Source of the DNA: Pseudomonadota bacterium
GTDB lineage: Bacteria; Pseudomonadota; Alphaproteobacteria; Caulobacterales; Caulobacteraceae
Assembly: GCA_023434265.1 (NCBI GenBank)
Contig: JAEYTA010000045.1
Span: forward strand, 1-18,096
Reading direction: 5' to 3'
DNA: 18,096 nucleotides
This document shows, piece after piece, positions 6,397-15,070 of this stretch; position 1 is the first letter of the stretch; each line of letters opens with the position of its first letter. The notes below the pieces were generated by a model that did not search any database, was not told where the DNA came from, and saw nothing but the letters and a program-made list of their open reading frames with translations. The position numbers were made by a program, and so were the translations under genes.

Positions 6397-9300
6397 ACGG
6401 CGTCGTTGGCGGTCAACTCCTGCGCTTCCCACTCCTCGATCTTGCGGGCGGTGTATTCGGGCGACCTGGTGAAGCGCGCCAGCACGCCGTAGATCACCGG
6501 CACCACGAACAGGGTCAGCAGGGTGGCGAACATCGCCCCGGCGAAGATGACCACGCCGATGGTCTGGCGGCTGCCCGCCCCCGCTCCCTGCCACAGCACC
6601 AGCGGCAGGGCCCCGAAGGCGGTGGCGATCGAGGTCATGATGATCGGCCTGAGGCGAAGGGTGGAGGCCTCGATGATCGCTTCCTGGATCGAGCGCCCCT
6701 GGTCGCGGAGCTGGTTGGCGAACTCGACGATCAGGATGCCGTTCTTGGCCGCCACCCCGATCAGGATGATCAGGCCGATCTGCGAATAGATGTTCAGACT
6801 GGAGCCGGCCATGACCAGGCCGAACAGCCCGCCGGCGGCGGCCAGCGGCACGGTCAGCATGATCACCGCGGGCGTGATCCAGCTCTCGAACTGGGCGGCC
6901 AGCACGAGGAAGACCAGCAGCAAGGCGAGACCGAAGGCCGCGGCCACGGCGCCGCCCGCCTCCTGCTGGTCGCGGGCCGCCCCGCCCCACTGCGTCGTCA
7001 CCACGCCCTGCGGCTGCTGTGCGGCCACGTCGGTCAGGAAGCTGGTGGCGTCGACCAGGGTCATGCCCGGGTTGAGATCGGCGCTCAGCGTGATGGCGCG
7101 CTGGCGGTCGAGGCGGCGGCGTTCCGGCGTATCGCCGGTGGTCTCGGTGGTCACCACGGCCGACAGCGGCACCAGCGCCCCCGAGCCGGTGTTGACGTAC
7201 AGCGCCTCCAGATCGCCGACGCTGCGCCGGTCCTCGCGGTCGGTCTGCAGCACGACGTCGTACTCCTGCCCGCCCTTCAGATAGGTCGTGGCCCGGCGAG
7301 AGCCGAACATGGTCTCCAGCGTCCGGCCGATGGACTGCGAGGACACGCCCAGCGCCGCCGCCTTCTCCGGATCGACGTCGACCAGCACCCGCGGCGCGTT
7401 CGGCTCGTAGTTCAGCCGCGGCCGCGAGAAGCCGGGGTTCTGCAGCGAGGCCGCCAGCACCGGTTGCAGCCAGTCGTAGATCTCCTCGTACTCGGCGCCG
7501 GTGACGACCATCTCGATGGAGTTGGAATTGCCCCCGCCACGCTGGAAGGCGCCGGGCGTGGAGGCGTTGACCTGGGCGCCGGTCTGGTTGCGCAGCTTGC
7601 CGTTCAGCTCCTGGGCGATCTCGTCGGCCGACCGATCCCGCTCGGACCAGTCCGCCAGCGTCAGGACCGCGTTGCCGGAGTTGAAGCTGCCGCCGCCGAA
7701 GCCGGGCGCCGAAACGAGGTAGGTCTCGGCCTCGCCGCTGGCGACGTATTCGGCCAGCGTCGGTTCGAGGCCCAGCATGATCTCCCGGGTGTAGTCGAAG
7801 CCGGCCCCTTCCGGCCCCTGCACGCGCACCGACACCCGGCCGCGGTCCTCGTCCGGCACCAGGGTCTCGGGCAGGGTCAGGAACATGACCGCCGCCCCGG
7901 CCCCGACGAGGACGATCAGGCCGGCGACGCCGACGACGGCCGCCCGGCGGCCAAGCAGGGCGTGGAGCGAGTGGCTGTAGGAGGACTTCAGCCCGTCCAT
8001 GGCCCAGTCGACCTTGCGCGCCACCCAGCCGCCGCTGGTCGCCGGCCGCAGGATCTTCGAGGCCAGCATCGGCGACAGGGTCAGGGCGAGGAAGGCCGAG
8101 AAGGCCACGGCCGCGGCGATGGCCGCCGCCAGCTCGACGAACAGCCGCCCGACGTAGCCGGGCAGGAACAGCAGCGGGGCGAACACCGACAGCAGCACCA
8201 CCGTGGTCGCCACCACGGCGAAGAACACCTGGCGCGCGCCGCGCTCGGCGGCGACCAGCGGCGGCTCGCCGTGGTCGATGCGGCGCTGGATGTTCTCGGT
8301 CACCACGATGGCGTCGTCGACCACCAGGCCGATGGCCAGCACCAGCGCCAGCAGGGTCAGCAGGTTCAGCGAGAAGCCCAGCGGAGCCAGCACGATGAAG
8401 GTCGACAGCAGGCAGATCGGCGCCACCACCGACGGGATGATCGCCGCCCGCAGGGTGCCGAGGAAGATGAAGTTGACCAGCGCCACCAGCGCCATGGAGA
8501 TGCCGATGGTGATCCACACCTCGTCGATGGCGTGCGACGTGAAAACCGAGTTGTCCGAGCCGACCACCAGCTCCACCCCCTCGGGCAGGCTGGGCTCGAC
8601 ATCCTCGATCATCTTGCGCACCCCCTCGGAGATGGCGAGGTCGTTCGACTGGGCCTGGCGGGTGATGGCAAGGCCGATCTGGTCGAGGCCGTTGCCGCGG
8701 AACAGGCGGCGATCCTCCTCGGGCGCCTCCTCGACGCGGGCGATGTCGCCCAGTCGGGTGACGTAGCCGGCCTGGCCGATGATCGCGCCGATCGCGCCGC
8801 TGGGCAGGCTCGATCCGGCCGTTGCGGTCGTCGCCGTTCCCGTCGAGGTGGTCAGTCCGCGCGCCCCGATCGGCAGCTGGCGGAAGTCGTCGGCGTTGGC
8901 GTAGGTCCGCGCCACCCGCACGGTGTAGTTCTTCTGCCCCGACTCCAGCGCCCCGGCCGGCAGCTCCACGTTCTGGCTGGTCAGGGCGCTCTCGACGTCG
9001 GTGACCGTGATGCCGCGCGCCGCCATCGCCCCGGCGTCCAGCCAGATGCGCATGGCGTAGCGCTGCTCGCCATAGATGTTCACCGCCGCCACGCCCGGCA
9101 CGGTGGCGAAGCGGTCCAGCAGGTAGCGGTCGGCGTAGTCCGTCAGCTCCAGCCGGTTCATGCTCGAGGCCCGCAGGAACAGGATCATGATCGGCTGGGC
9201 GTCGGAGTCGGCCTTGCGCACCTCCGGCGGGTCCGCCTGGTCCGGCAGGTTGCCGACCACCCGCGAGATGCGGTCGCGCACGTCGTTGGCGGCGTCGTCG

Positions 9301-9602
9301 ATGTCCCGGTCCAGCGAGAACTCGACCGAGACGCTGGAGCGGCCGTCGCGGCTGGTCGAGTTGATCCGCTCGACCCCCTGGATGCCGGCGATCTGCTGCT
9401 CGATCCGCTCGGTGATGCGGCTCTCGATCACCTCCGCCGAGGCCCCGGCGTAGCTGGTGTTCACCGACACGATCGGCGGGTCGACGTCCGGCAGCTCGCG
9501 AACCGGCAGGAAGAAGAAGCAGGCCGCGCCGATGACGCACAGCACGATGGCGGCCACCGCCGCGAAGACGGGGCGCCGGACCGCGAGGTCGGAGAGCATC
9601 AT
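6378..9602 (-). CDS. RND efflux pump, inner-membrane permease (AcrB/HAE-1 family)
   Basis: Encodes 1074 residues of a proton-driven trimeric drug exporter. The layout is standard: a first membrane helix near residues 12-31, a porter domain, membrane helices from about 362, a second porter domain and a final membrane block. TM4 carries the proton-relay pair Asp429-Asp430 in GLVVDDAIVVTENIQRR, and the C-terminal half has GVAAKNGILIVEFANQ with the matching lysine. FFFLPVRELPDVDPP near the N-terminus is typical of HAE-1 pumps. A Thr/Ala/Ser/Gly-rich insertion at about residues 248-280 is unusual. The start overlaps the adaptor stop (ATGATG at 9602-9597), so either methionine may be used. No TolC-like partner is in the window. 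Substrates cannot be predicted. Confidence 0.96.
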   Translation of the reverse strand: MMLSDLAVRRPVFAAVAAIVLCVIGAACFFFLPVRELPDVDPPIVSVNTSYAGASAEVIESRITERIEQQIAGIQGVERINSTSRDGRSSVSVEFSLDRDIDDAANDVRDRISRVVGNLPDQADPPEVRKADSDAQPIMILFLRASSMNRLELTDYADRYLLDRFATVPGVAAVNIYGEQRYAMRIWLDAGAMAARGITVTDVESALTSQNVELPAGALESGQKNYTVRVARTYANADDFRQLPIGARGLTTSTGTATTATAGSSLPSGAIGAIIGQAGYVTRLGDIARVEEAPEEDRRLFRGNGLDQIGLAITRQAQSNDLAISEGVRKMIEDVEPSLPEGVELVVGSDNSVFTSHAIDEVWITIGISMALVALVNFIFLGTLRAAIIPSVVAPICLLSTFIVLAPLGFSLNLLTLLALVLAIGLVVDDAIVVTENIQRRIDHGEPPLVAAERGARQVFFAVVATTVVLLSVFAPLLFLPGYVGRLFVELAAAIAAAVAFSAFLALTLSPMLASKILRPATSGGWVARKVDWAMDGLKSSYSHSLHALLGRRAAVVGVAGLIVLVGAGAAVMFLTLPETLVPDEDRGRVSVRVQGPEGAGFDYTREIMLGLEPTLAEYVASGEAETYLVSAPGFGGGSFNSGNAVLTLADWSERDRSADEIAQELNGKLRNQTGAQVNASTPGAFQRGGGNSNSIEMVVTGAEYEEIYDWLQPVLAASLQNPGFSRPRLNYEPNAPRVLVDVDPEKAAALGVSSQSIGRTLETMFGSRRATTYLKGGQEYDVVLQTDREDRRSVGDLEALYVNTGSGALVPLSAVVTTETTGDTPERRRLDRQRAITLSADLNPGMTLVDATSFLTDVAAQQPQGVVTTQWGGAARDQQEAGGAVAAAFGLALLLVFLVLAAQFESWITPAVIMLTVPLAAAGGLFGLVMAGSSLNIYSQIGLIILIGVAAKNGILIVEFANQLRDQGRSIQEAIIEASTLRLRPIIMTSIATAFGALPLVLWQGAGAGSRQTIGVVIFAGAMFATLLTLFVVPVIYGVLARFTRSPEYTARKIEEWEAQELTANDAVPAAAE

Positions 9603-10723
9603 CGGGCGGCGCCCTTCCCGGCCGCGGCCCCGCGGGGCGATGCGCCCGCGACGCGGATCGGGGCCCCCGGCTGGATGCGGTTCAGGCCCGAGCCGACCAC
9701 GCGGTCGCCGGCGTTGAGGCCCGAGACGATCTCGACGAAGCCGCCCTCGACGGCCCCGGTCTCGACCTCGACGCGCTGGGCCGTGGAGCCGCCCTCGCCG
9801 GCGGCGATGCGGTACACGAACGCGCCTTCGCCCTCATACTGCACCGCCGATTCCGGCACCGCGGGGGCCGTGCGCTCGCCCTGGGCGACGTTGACCCGCA
9901 CCGCCATGCCGGGGCGGATGCGCCAACCAGGATTGGGGATCTCGGCCCGGGCGGTGACCGACCGGGTCTGCTCGTTGACGCGGGTGTCGATCAGGGCGAT
10001 GCGACCGCCGAACACCTGCCTCGGGTAGGCGTCGACGGTGGCGGAGATGGCCTGACCCGTGCGCAGCACGCCGAGGTAGCGCTCCGGGATCGGGAAATCG
10101 ACGCGCACCACGTCGATGTCGTCGAGGGTGGCGATCACCGCGCCGGGATTGACCAGCGTTCCCGGCGTCACCGTGCTGAGCCCGAGCACGCCCGCGAAGG
10201 GCGCGCGGATGATGCGGTCGCCCTGCCGCGCCTCGGCGGCGCGCAGCGAGGCCTGCGCCGCTTCGAGCTCGGTTTCGTACTGCTCGACCATCATCGGCGA
10301 AGCGAAGCCGCGTTCGCCGAGTTCGCGATAGCGTTCGTGCATCGACCGCGCCTGCGCCACCCGGGCGCGCGCCTCGATGACCCCGGCGTCCTCCTCGCGG
10401 GCCTGCAGCTCCACCAGCGGCGCGCCGGCCGCGACGCGCTGACCGTCGCTGAACAGCACGCGGGTGATCAGTTCGCTCGTCGAGGAGGTGATGTTCACCG
10501 AGCGCCGCCCCCGGGCCACGCCCAGCACGCGGATCTGGTCGCTGAACGGCCGCGGCGTCGCCACCGCCTGCGAGACCTGCTGACCGCCGCCCCGGCCGCC
10601 CGGACCGCCGCGCCCGCCCTTGCCCGGGTCCTCGCCGGCGAAGGCCATGCGCAGGATGACCGCCACGACCATGAGACCGAGCAGCACGCCGGCGGCGACG
10701 AGGAAGAAATGGCGCTTGATCAC
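9599..10723 (-). CDS. RND efflux periplasmic adaptor subunit (HlyD/MFP family)
   Basis: Encodes 374 residues. An uncleaved-looking membrane anchor or signal lies at residues 7-29 with no lipobox, followed by a Gly/Arg-rich linker (about 30-48). The lipoyl half-motif SVNITSSTSELITRVLFSDGQRVAAGAPLVEL, an alpha-hairpin (about 110-165), and the returning half RIIRAPFAGVLGLSTVTPGTLVNPG follow. Beta-barrel and membrane-proximal domains end the chain with VVGSGLNRIQPGAPI. It bridges the pump to an outer-membrane channel across the periplasm. The GTG at 10723 is the only start that keeps the anchor; CGGAG lies about 10 bases upstream. The stop overlaps the pump start, so the two genes are one coupled operon read leftwards. 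Confidence 0.95.
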   Translation of the reverse strand: MIKRHFFLVAAGVLLGLMVVAVILRMAFAGEDPGKGGRGGPGGRGGGQQVSQAVATPRPFSDQIRVLGVARGRRSVNITSSTSELITRVLFSDGQRVAAGAPLVELQAREEDAGVIEARARVAQARSMHERYRELGERGFASPMMVEQYETELEAAQASLRAAEARQGDRIIRAPFAGVLGLSTVTPGTLVNPGAVIATLDDIDVVRVDFPIPERYLGVLRTGQAISATVDAYPRQVFGGRIALIDTRVNEQTRSVTARAEIPNPGWRIRPGMAVRVNVAQGERTAPAVPESAVQYEGEGAFVYRIAAGEGGSTAQRVEVETGAVEGGFVEIVSGLNAGDRVVGSGLNRIQPGAPIRVAGASPRGAAAGKGAAR

Positions 10724-10871
10724 GCGGGGGAGACTCCGGACCAGGGGACGTGCCGACTTAGCGACTCCCGCCGACGGCGCAACTGAAGTTCATGTAACGG
10801 GGCCGGTTCCGGTTTTCCGTCGCGGTCGACCCGATGCAATACGCTCCCACGCGGCCGACGGATCGCCCCGC

Positions 10872-11654
10872 TCAGAAGCGCCGCCAGAGGGCGATGATCG
10901 GGCCGGCCGATCGCGGCGTCTCGCGGCCCGCCACAGCCTCGCGCCATCCGGCCTGCAGGCTCCAGTCGCCGAAGCGGCGCACCAGCGACGCCTCCACCGA
11001 CAGCCACCGCGGCCCGTCCGCCTCGGCCTCGCCAGCGTAGGCCTGGGCCAGCAGCATCCACTTGTCGCCGAGATGAGCCCCGACGGTGGCGTCCACCCGC
11101 GTCTCGTCGGGCAGGCCCTCGCGCATGCGCCGCGCCGCCTGCAGTTCGACGAAGCCTCCGGTGAAGGCTCCGATCCGGCCGCCCGGCGCATCGAACGAAT
11201 GGCCGACCGAGGCGCGAACCTCCCAGTCCCGCTCGCCTTCGCCGGGCGCCGCGTAGCCGGCGTTGCGTCCCTCGCCGCCGTCCGCGACCCCGCCGTAGAG
11301 GGCCACCGAGGTGCGTTCGTCGCTCCACACCCGCCAGTTGACGCCGATCTCCAGCGGACCGCGGCCCTCGTAGTCGACGAAGGCGTCCTCGCCGGTCTGC
11401 CAGTCGCCCTTCATCACCAGGGTGGCGCGATCGGTGAGGCCGTACTCGGCGAACACGCCGATGCTCCGGTCGCGCCGCTCCGCCGGCAGGCCGGCCAGCT
11501 GGCCGTCGGGATCGAAGCCCTGTTCGGCGCGCATGTCCTCGAACTTGAGGATCACCTGGCCCTTGCCCTTCGCCTGGGGCCAGGCGCCGGCGCAGGCCGG
11601 CGTCGCGGCGGCGACGCCGATCAGGGCGACCAGCAGCCCCCCGGCCGCCTTCAC
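10872..11654 (-). CDS. Predicted outer-membrane beta-barrel protein, function unknown
   Basis: Encodes 260 residues. A Sec signal lies at residues 1-18 or so (VKAAGGLLVALIGVAAATPACA), with likely cleavage after ACA. The rest alternates short polar/hydrophobic strands with glycine turns (IGVFAEYGLTDRATLVMKGD, RWLSVEASLVRRFGDWSLQAGW) and ends in WRRF; a terminal aromatic residue is the usual signal of outer-membrane barrels. It resembles loosely the PF13557-type transporter/MetA-like barrels, but I cannot assign a function. The GTG start at 11654 overlaps the aldolase stop as GTGA, so translation is probably coupled. About 148 bases separate its stop from the RND adaptor start on the same strand. 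Confidence 0.8.
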   Translation of the reverse strand: MKAAGGLLVALIGVAAATPACAGAWPQAKGKGQVILKFEDMRAEQGFDPDGQLAGLPAERRDRSIGVFAEYGLTDRATLVMKGDWQTGEDAFVDYEGRGPLEIGVNWRVWSDERTSVALYGGVADGGEGRNAGYAAPGEGERDWEVRASVGHSFDAPGGRIGAFTGGFVELQAARRMREGLPDETRVDATVGAHLGDKWMLLAQAYAGEAEADGPRWLSVEASLVRRFGDWSLQAGWREAVAGRETPRSAGPIIALWRRF

Positions 11655-12415
11655 ACGTCGTAGCCCGGCGACCGGCGGTCGAGCATGCGCAACGCCCCCG
11701 GCCACGCCAGGGCCGAGACGAAGCCGATGCCGCCGCCCTGCTGCCGCGTTTCCTCCTGCGCGGCGTCGGGGGCGAACAGGACATGCTCGCGCCCGCCGGA
11801 CAGGGCCGCCACCTGCTGGGCGCAGGCGCGTTCGAGAAAGAACATGCCGACCCAGGCCTGCGCCGCCGTCTGGCCGACCGCCAAGGTGCCGTGGTTGCGC
11901 AGCAGCATCAGAGGCTTGTCGCCGAGATCTGCGACCAGCCGTTCCCGTTCCTCGTGATGCAGGGCCAGGCCCTCGTAGCCGTGGTAGGCGAGCTGGTGCT
12001 GCAGAAGGCAGGCGTTCTGCCCGATCGGCAGCAGGCCCTCCTTCTGCGCCGCCACCCCGACCCCGGCGACGGTGTGCAGGTGGATAACGAAGTGGGCGTC
12101 GTCGCGCGCGCCATGGATCGCCGAGTGGATGGTGAACCCGGCCGGATTTATGAAGTGGGTGGTTTCCTGAACGATGTTGCCGTCCAGATCGACCTTGACC
12201 AGCGAGGAAGCTGTGATCTCCTCGAAATACCAGCCGTAGGGATTGATCAGGAAATGCTTTTCCGGTCCCGGCACGCGCGCCGAGATGTGGGTGAAGATCA
12301 TGTCGTCCCACCCGTGGAGGGCGACCAGACGGTACAGCGCCGCCAGTTCGACCCGCGCCGCCCATTCGGCCTCGGACACCTTCGACTTCAGGGACGTGAT
12401 CGCGCCGTCGGCCAT
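11651..12415 (-). CDS. Class II aldolase/adducin family protein
   Basis: Encodes 254 residues of the zinc-dependent aldolase/adducin fold, related to fuculose-phosphate aldolase and ribulose-phosphate epimerase enzymes. Metal ligands seen are His112 and His114 in VIHLHTVAG and His175 in RNHGTL. The N-terminal ALHGWDDMIFTHISARVPG segment, residues about 32-50, is the family signature for substrate phosphate or carboxylate contact. Many chromosomal members have no known substrate, so only the class is named. The ATG at 12415 has an excellent AAGGAGGA with seven bases of spacing, which rules out the upstream in-frame start at 12472. Its last four bases overlap the GTG of the beta-barrel gene. 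No signal peptide: cytosolic. Confidence 0.93.
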   Translation of the reverse strand: MADGAITSLKSKVSEAEWAARVELAALYRLVALHGWDDMIFTHISARVPGPEKHFLINPYGWYFEEITASSLVKVDLDGNIVQETTHFINPAGFTIHSAIHGARDDAHFVIHLHTVAGVGVAAQKEGLLPIGQNACLLQHQLAYHGYEGLALHHEERERLVADLGDKPLMLLRNHGTLAVGQTAAQAWVGMFFLERACAQQVAALSGGREHVLFAPDAAQEETRQQGGGIGFVSALAWPGALRMLDRRSPGYDV

Positions 12416-12485
12416 CGCCGTGTCCTCCTTATGTTCCGCCGCCACGCTCGCGCCGCCCGGGCCGCCCGTCAAGATTCAGGTTCGG

Positions 12486-12500
12486 TTAACCCTGTCTTAG
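12486..12500. promoter_or_regulatory. CtrA-like box upstream of the first DUF2336 gene
   Basis: TTAA at 12486-12489 and TTAG at 12497-12500 are seven bases apart, one mismatch from the CtrA consensus TTAA-N7-TTAA. The box is 56 bases ahead of the GTG at 12556 and within the divergent intergenic region shared with the aldolase. A GANTC site (GATTC, 12473-12477), the CcrM methylation target in Caulobacterales, lies nine bases before it. Confidence 0.45.
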
Positions 12501-12555
12501 GCCCCTGCGGCTACGGTCGCCTGCGCCGGATCGGGCCGGCGCGCCGGAGACGCTC

Positions 12556-13689
12556 GTGACCGTCCTCGTCCAGCTTCCTCTCTCCAACCGAAGCGTGCCC
12601 GGCGCCGGCGAACTGCTGGATCTGGCGCGCAATCCGAGCCCCGACGCCCGCCAGCGGCTGCTGCTCGGCGTCATCGCCCTGTGCGACGCCAGCCCGCCCG
12701 CCGGCGAGTTGTCGCCGGTGCTCGGCGAAATCTTCCTCTCGCTTGCCAAACAGGCCGAACGCGACGTGCGCCGCGCCCTCGCCGAACGCCTGGCGGACGC
12801 CGACTGGGCGCCGCAGGCTCTGGTGAACGTCCTCGCCCTCGACGAGATCGAGATCGCCCGGCCGGTCCTGCTGTCCAGTCCGGTGCTGCAGGACGACGAT
12901 CTGCTGCGGGTGCTCATTGAAGCTTCGCTGGAGCATCAGATCGCCGTCGCCCGTCGTCCCCGGCTGAGCGGGCGCGTCGCAGACGCCGTGATCGATCGCG
13001 GCGAGCCCGCTGTCCTGACGGCGCTCGCCACCAACCGCACCGCCGAAGTCAGCGTGGAAGGTCTGCGCCGGCTGGTCGAGCATTCGCGGCGGGTGGCCGC
13101 GCTCCGCGGGCCGCTGACCCGTCACCCGCGGCTGACCCAGGCGCTCGCCCACGAAATGTATCACTGGCTCGGCGCCGCCCTCCGCCAGTCGATCGCGGCC
13201 CGCTTCGAGGTCGACGAGCAGCGGCTGGGAGCGGCGGTCTACGACGCCGTCCACGGCGTGCTCAGATCCGCCTCCGCCGACACGACGGAGACACCCGAGA
13301 GGGAGGAGATGGAGCGTCGGCTCGCCGCCAAGCTTCACGCCGCCGGCCAGTTACGGCCCGGCGTGGTGGTCCGCGCGGCCCGCGAGAAGCGCATGAGCCT
13401 GTTCGTCCACGGTCTCTCCATGCTCGGGAGCTTCTCGGCCGCCCAGGTCCGGGCCGCGCTCGCGGCGGGGTCGCCGGAGGCCCTGTACTACGCCTGCGCC
13501 GCCGTCGGCATCGACCGGGCGGTCTTCCCCAGCCTGCTCGCCGACCTGCGCGGCATGAACCACGGCCTGCCGGGCGATCAGGGTGCGGCCGTCTGGCTCC
13601 GAGGAGAAATCTCCGCGTCGTCGGCCGCGCGCGCCTTCCGTGCCCTGCTGGACGCCGAACGTTCGCCGCCGCAACGTCTGGCGGTTTGA
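12556..13689 (+). CDS. DUF2336 domain protein, HEAT-like helical repeats (paralogue 1)
   Basis: Encodes 377 residues with no signal peptide or membrane segment. The chain is a series of amphipathic helix pairs, as in HEAT-like repeats; the block VLLSSPVLQDDDLLRVLIEASLEHQIAVARRP at about 104-135 and the following ISRGE/AVLTALATN region match the conserved core of DUF2336. A charged segment near 240-260 (ETPEREEMERRLAAK) divides the N- and C-terminal halves. The C-terminal MSLFVHGLSMLG block recurs in the second DUF2336 protein of this window as MGLFEHGLAELAG. Function is unknown; the fold suggests protein-protein binding. The GTG at 12556 follows GGAGA with five bases of spacing. NAD kinase begins 31 bases after its stop, so the two may share a transcript. 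Confidence 0.85.
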   Translation: MTVLVQLPLSNRSVPGAGELLDLARNPSPDARQRLLLGVIALCDASPPAGELSPVLGEIFLSLAKQAERDVRRALAERLADADWAPQALVNVLALDEIEIARPVLLSSPVLQDDDLLRVLIEASLEHQIAVARRPRLSGRVADAVIDRGEPAVLTALATNRTAEVSVEGLRRLVEHSRRVAALRGPLTRHPRLTQALAHEMYHWLGAALRQSIAARFEVDEQRLGAAVYDAVHGVLRSASADTTETPEREEMERRLAAKLHAAGQLRPGVVVRAAREKRMSLFVHGLSMLGSFSAAQVRAALAAGSPEALYYACAAVGIDRAVFPSLLADLRGMNHGLPGDQGAAVWLRGEISASSAARAFRALLDAERSPPQRLAV

Positions 13690-13720
13690 CTTCGACGTCG
13701 GGCTCGGCTTGCCTGCGCCG

Positions 13721-14503
13721 GTGAGCGAACCCTCCTCTTCCGCCCCGCGCATCGCCTTTTCCGCGTCGGACCGGCCGGAAGCCCAGGAGGCCCGCCGGCT
13801 GCTTGCAGCCCGCTACGGCTCCGTCGACCGGGATACGGCCGAGGTGATCGTGGCGCTGGGCGGCGACGGCTTCATGCTCGAAACCCTTCACACGGTGATG
13901 AAGCGCGGCACGCCGGTGTTCGGCATGAACCGCGGCTCCGTCGGCTTCCTGATGAACGACTACAGCGAGGACGATCTCCTCGAGCGCATCGCCGCCGCCG
14001 GCCGGACCATCATCCATCCGCTGCAGATGGACGCCTGGACCGAGGGCGGCCAGGTGCACAGCGGCCTGGCCATCAACGAGGTCTCCCTGCTCCGCCAGAC
14101 CCGCCAGAGCGCCAAGCTGCGCATCAGCGTCGATGGTCGCGTGCGGCTGGACGAACTGTCGTGTGACGGCTGCCTCGTCGCCACTGCGGCCGGATCGACC
14201 GCCTACAATCTTTCGGCCCACGGTCCGATCATCCCGCTGGAGTCGCGGATTCTCGCCCTGACCCCGATCAGCGCCTTCCGTCCGCGCCGCTGGCGCGGCG
14301 CCCTGCTGCCGCATCAGGCCAAGGTCTGCTTCGAGGTGCTGGAGCCCGACAAGCGGCCGGTCAGCGCCACCGCCGACAGTTTCGAGGTGCGTCGCGTCAG
14401 CCGCGTGGAGGTGCAGGAGCGCCGCGACATCGCCCTGACGATGCTGTTCGACGCCGACCGCTCGTTCGAGGAACGCGTCCTCGCGGAGCAGTTCGCCGCC
14501 TGA
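13721..14503 (+). CDS. nadK: NAD kinase
   Basis: Encodes 260 residues of the ATP-dependent NAD kinase that makes NADP. The catalytic GGDG motif is at residues 47-50 in VALGGDGFMLETLH, followed by GMNRGSVGFLMND at 68-80 and the NAD-binding ATAAGSTAYNLSAHGPIIP at 154-172, all standard. Asn119-Glu120 in AINE matches the conserved substrate contact. Length is typical of the short alphaproteobacterial form. The GTG at 13721 is chosen because homology begins with RIAFSASDRPEAQEA; no strong ribosome binding sequence precedes it, which would fit coupling to translation of the DUF2336 gene 31 bases upstream. Cytosolic and probably essential. Confidence 0.96.
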   Translation: MSEPSSSAPRIAFSASDRPEAQEARRLLAARYGSVDRDTAEVIVALGGDGFMLETLHTVMKRGTPVFGMNRGSVGFLMNDYSEDDLLERIAAAGRTIIHPLQMDAWTEGGQVHSGLAINEVSLLRQTRQSAKLRISVDGRVRLDELSCDGCLVATAAGSTAYNLSAHGPIIPLESRILALTPISAFRPRRWRGALLPHQAKVCFEVLEPDKRPVSATADSFEVRRVSRVEVQERRDIALTMLFDADRSFEERVLAEQFAA

Positions 14504-14568
14504 TCGCGTGCACGGCTTCTTAAGGTCGGGCGTGGGATGATCCGCCGTTTCGTATTCGGGAGCGCCCC

Positions 14569-15045
14569 GTGAGCAACTCGGCCCAGGTCATCCGCCCGCC
14601 CAACACCCTTCGGCTCAAGGTCGGAGGCGGCTTTGGCGGCATCGACGCCGGCGCCATCGCCAAGGCCGAGGAAGCGCTCAAGGCCATGTCCGCTCAATTC
14701 GGGCAATGGCTGCAGGACGAGATCGTAAAGCTCGACAAGGCCCAGGCCGACATCCGCAGCCAGGGCTACAACGAGCAGACCGCCGAGGCGCTGTATTTCC
14801 GGGCCCACGACCTGAAGGGTCTCGGCACGACCTACCAGTATCCGCTGGTCACCCGCCTCGCCGGCTCCCTGTGCAAGATGATGGACGAGCCCGCCAAGCG
14901 CATGGCCGCGCCGCTCGTGCTGATCGACGCCCACGTCGACGCCATCAAGGCCGTGGTCCGCGACCAGATTCAGACCGACGACCATCCGACCGGCAAGGCC
15001 CTGGCCGAGACCCTCGAGACGCGCGTCGCCGAACACCTCGGCTGA
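14569..15045 (+). CDS. Single-domain histidine phosphotransfer (Hpt) protein
   Basis: Encodes 158 residues. After a flexible N-terminus of about 25 residues, the chain is helical; the phospho-accepting histidine is His80 in FRAHDLKGLGTTYQYP (78-93), the standard Hpt H-x2-K-G context, followed by the helix LVTRLAGSLCKMMDE. No kinase or receiver domain is attached, so it should shuttle phosphate between a hybrid kinase and a response regulator encoded elsewhere. Caulobacterales use separate Hpt proteins in cell-cycle and stalk phosphorelays, but I cannot assign this one to a pathway. The GTG at 14569 follows CGGGAG with good spacing. It lies 65 bases after nadK and is followed by a strong terminator. 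Confidence 0.9.
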   Translation: MSNSAQVIRPPNTLRLKVGGGFGGIDAGAIAKAEEALKAMSAQFGQWLQDEIVKLDKAQADIRSQGYNEQTAEALYFRAHDLKGLGTTYQYPLVTRLAGSLCKMMDEPAKRMAAPLVLIDAHVDAIKAVVRDQIQTDDHPTGKALAETLETRVAEHLG

Positions 15046-15070
15046 CATCGCCCTTCCCTTCCGACGATCG

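Noticed and set aside
5863..9540. Long minus-strand frame of about 1,225 codons over the RND pump
   Set aside because: It is out of frame with the pump gene, and its product is Arg/Ala/Gly-rich without motifs, while the pump frame carries the TM4 Asp pair.
3057..10028. A 2,323-codon open frame on the plus strand
   Set aside because: It lies opposite feoB, the RND pump and the adaptor, all with clear motifs. The predicted protein is low-complexity Arg/Gly/Gln/His sequence with no domain, as expected from antisense of GC-rich codons.
14517..14526. TTAA near 14519 as another CtrA box, for the Hpt gene
   Set aside because: No second TTAA-like tetramer lies seven bases away on either side.
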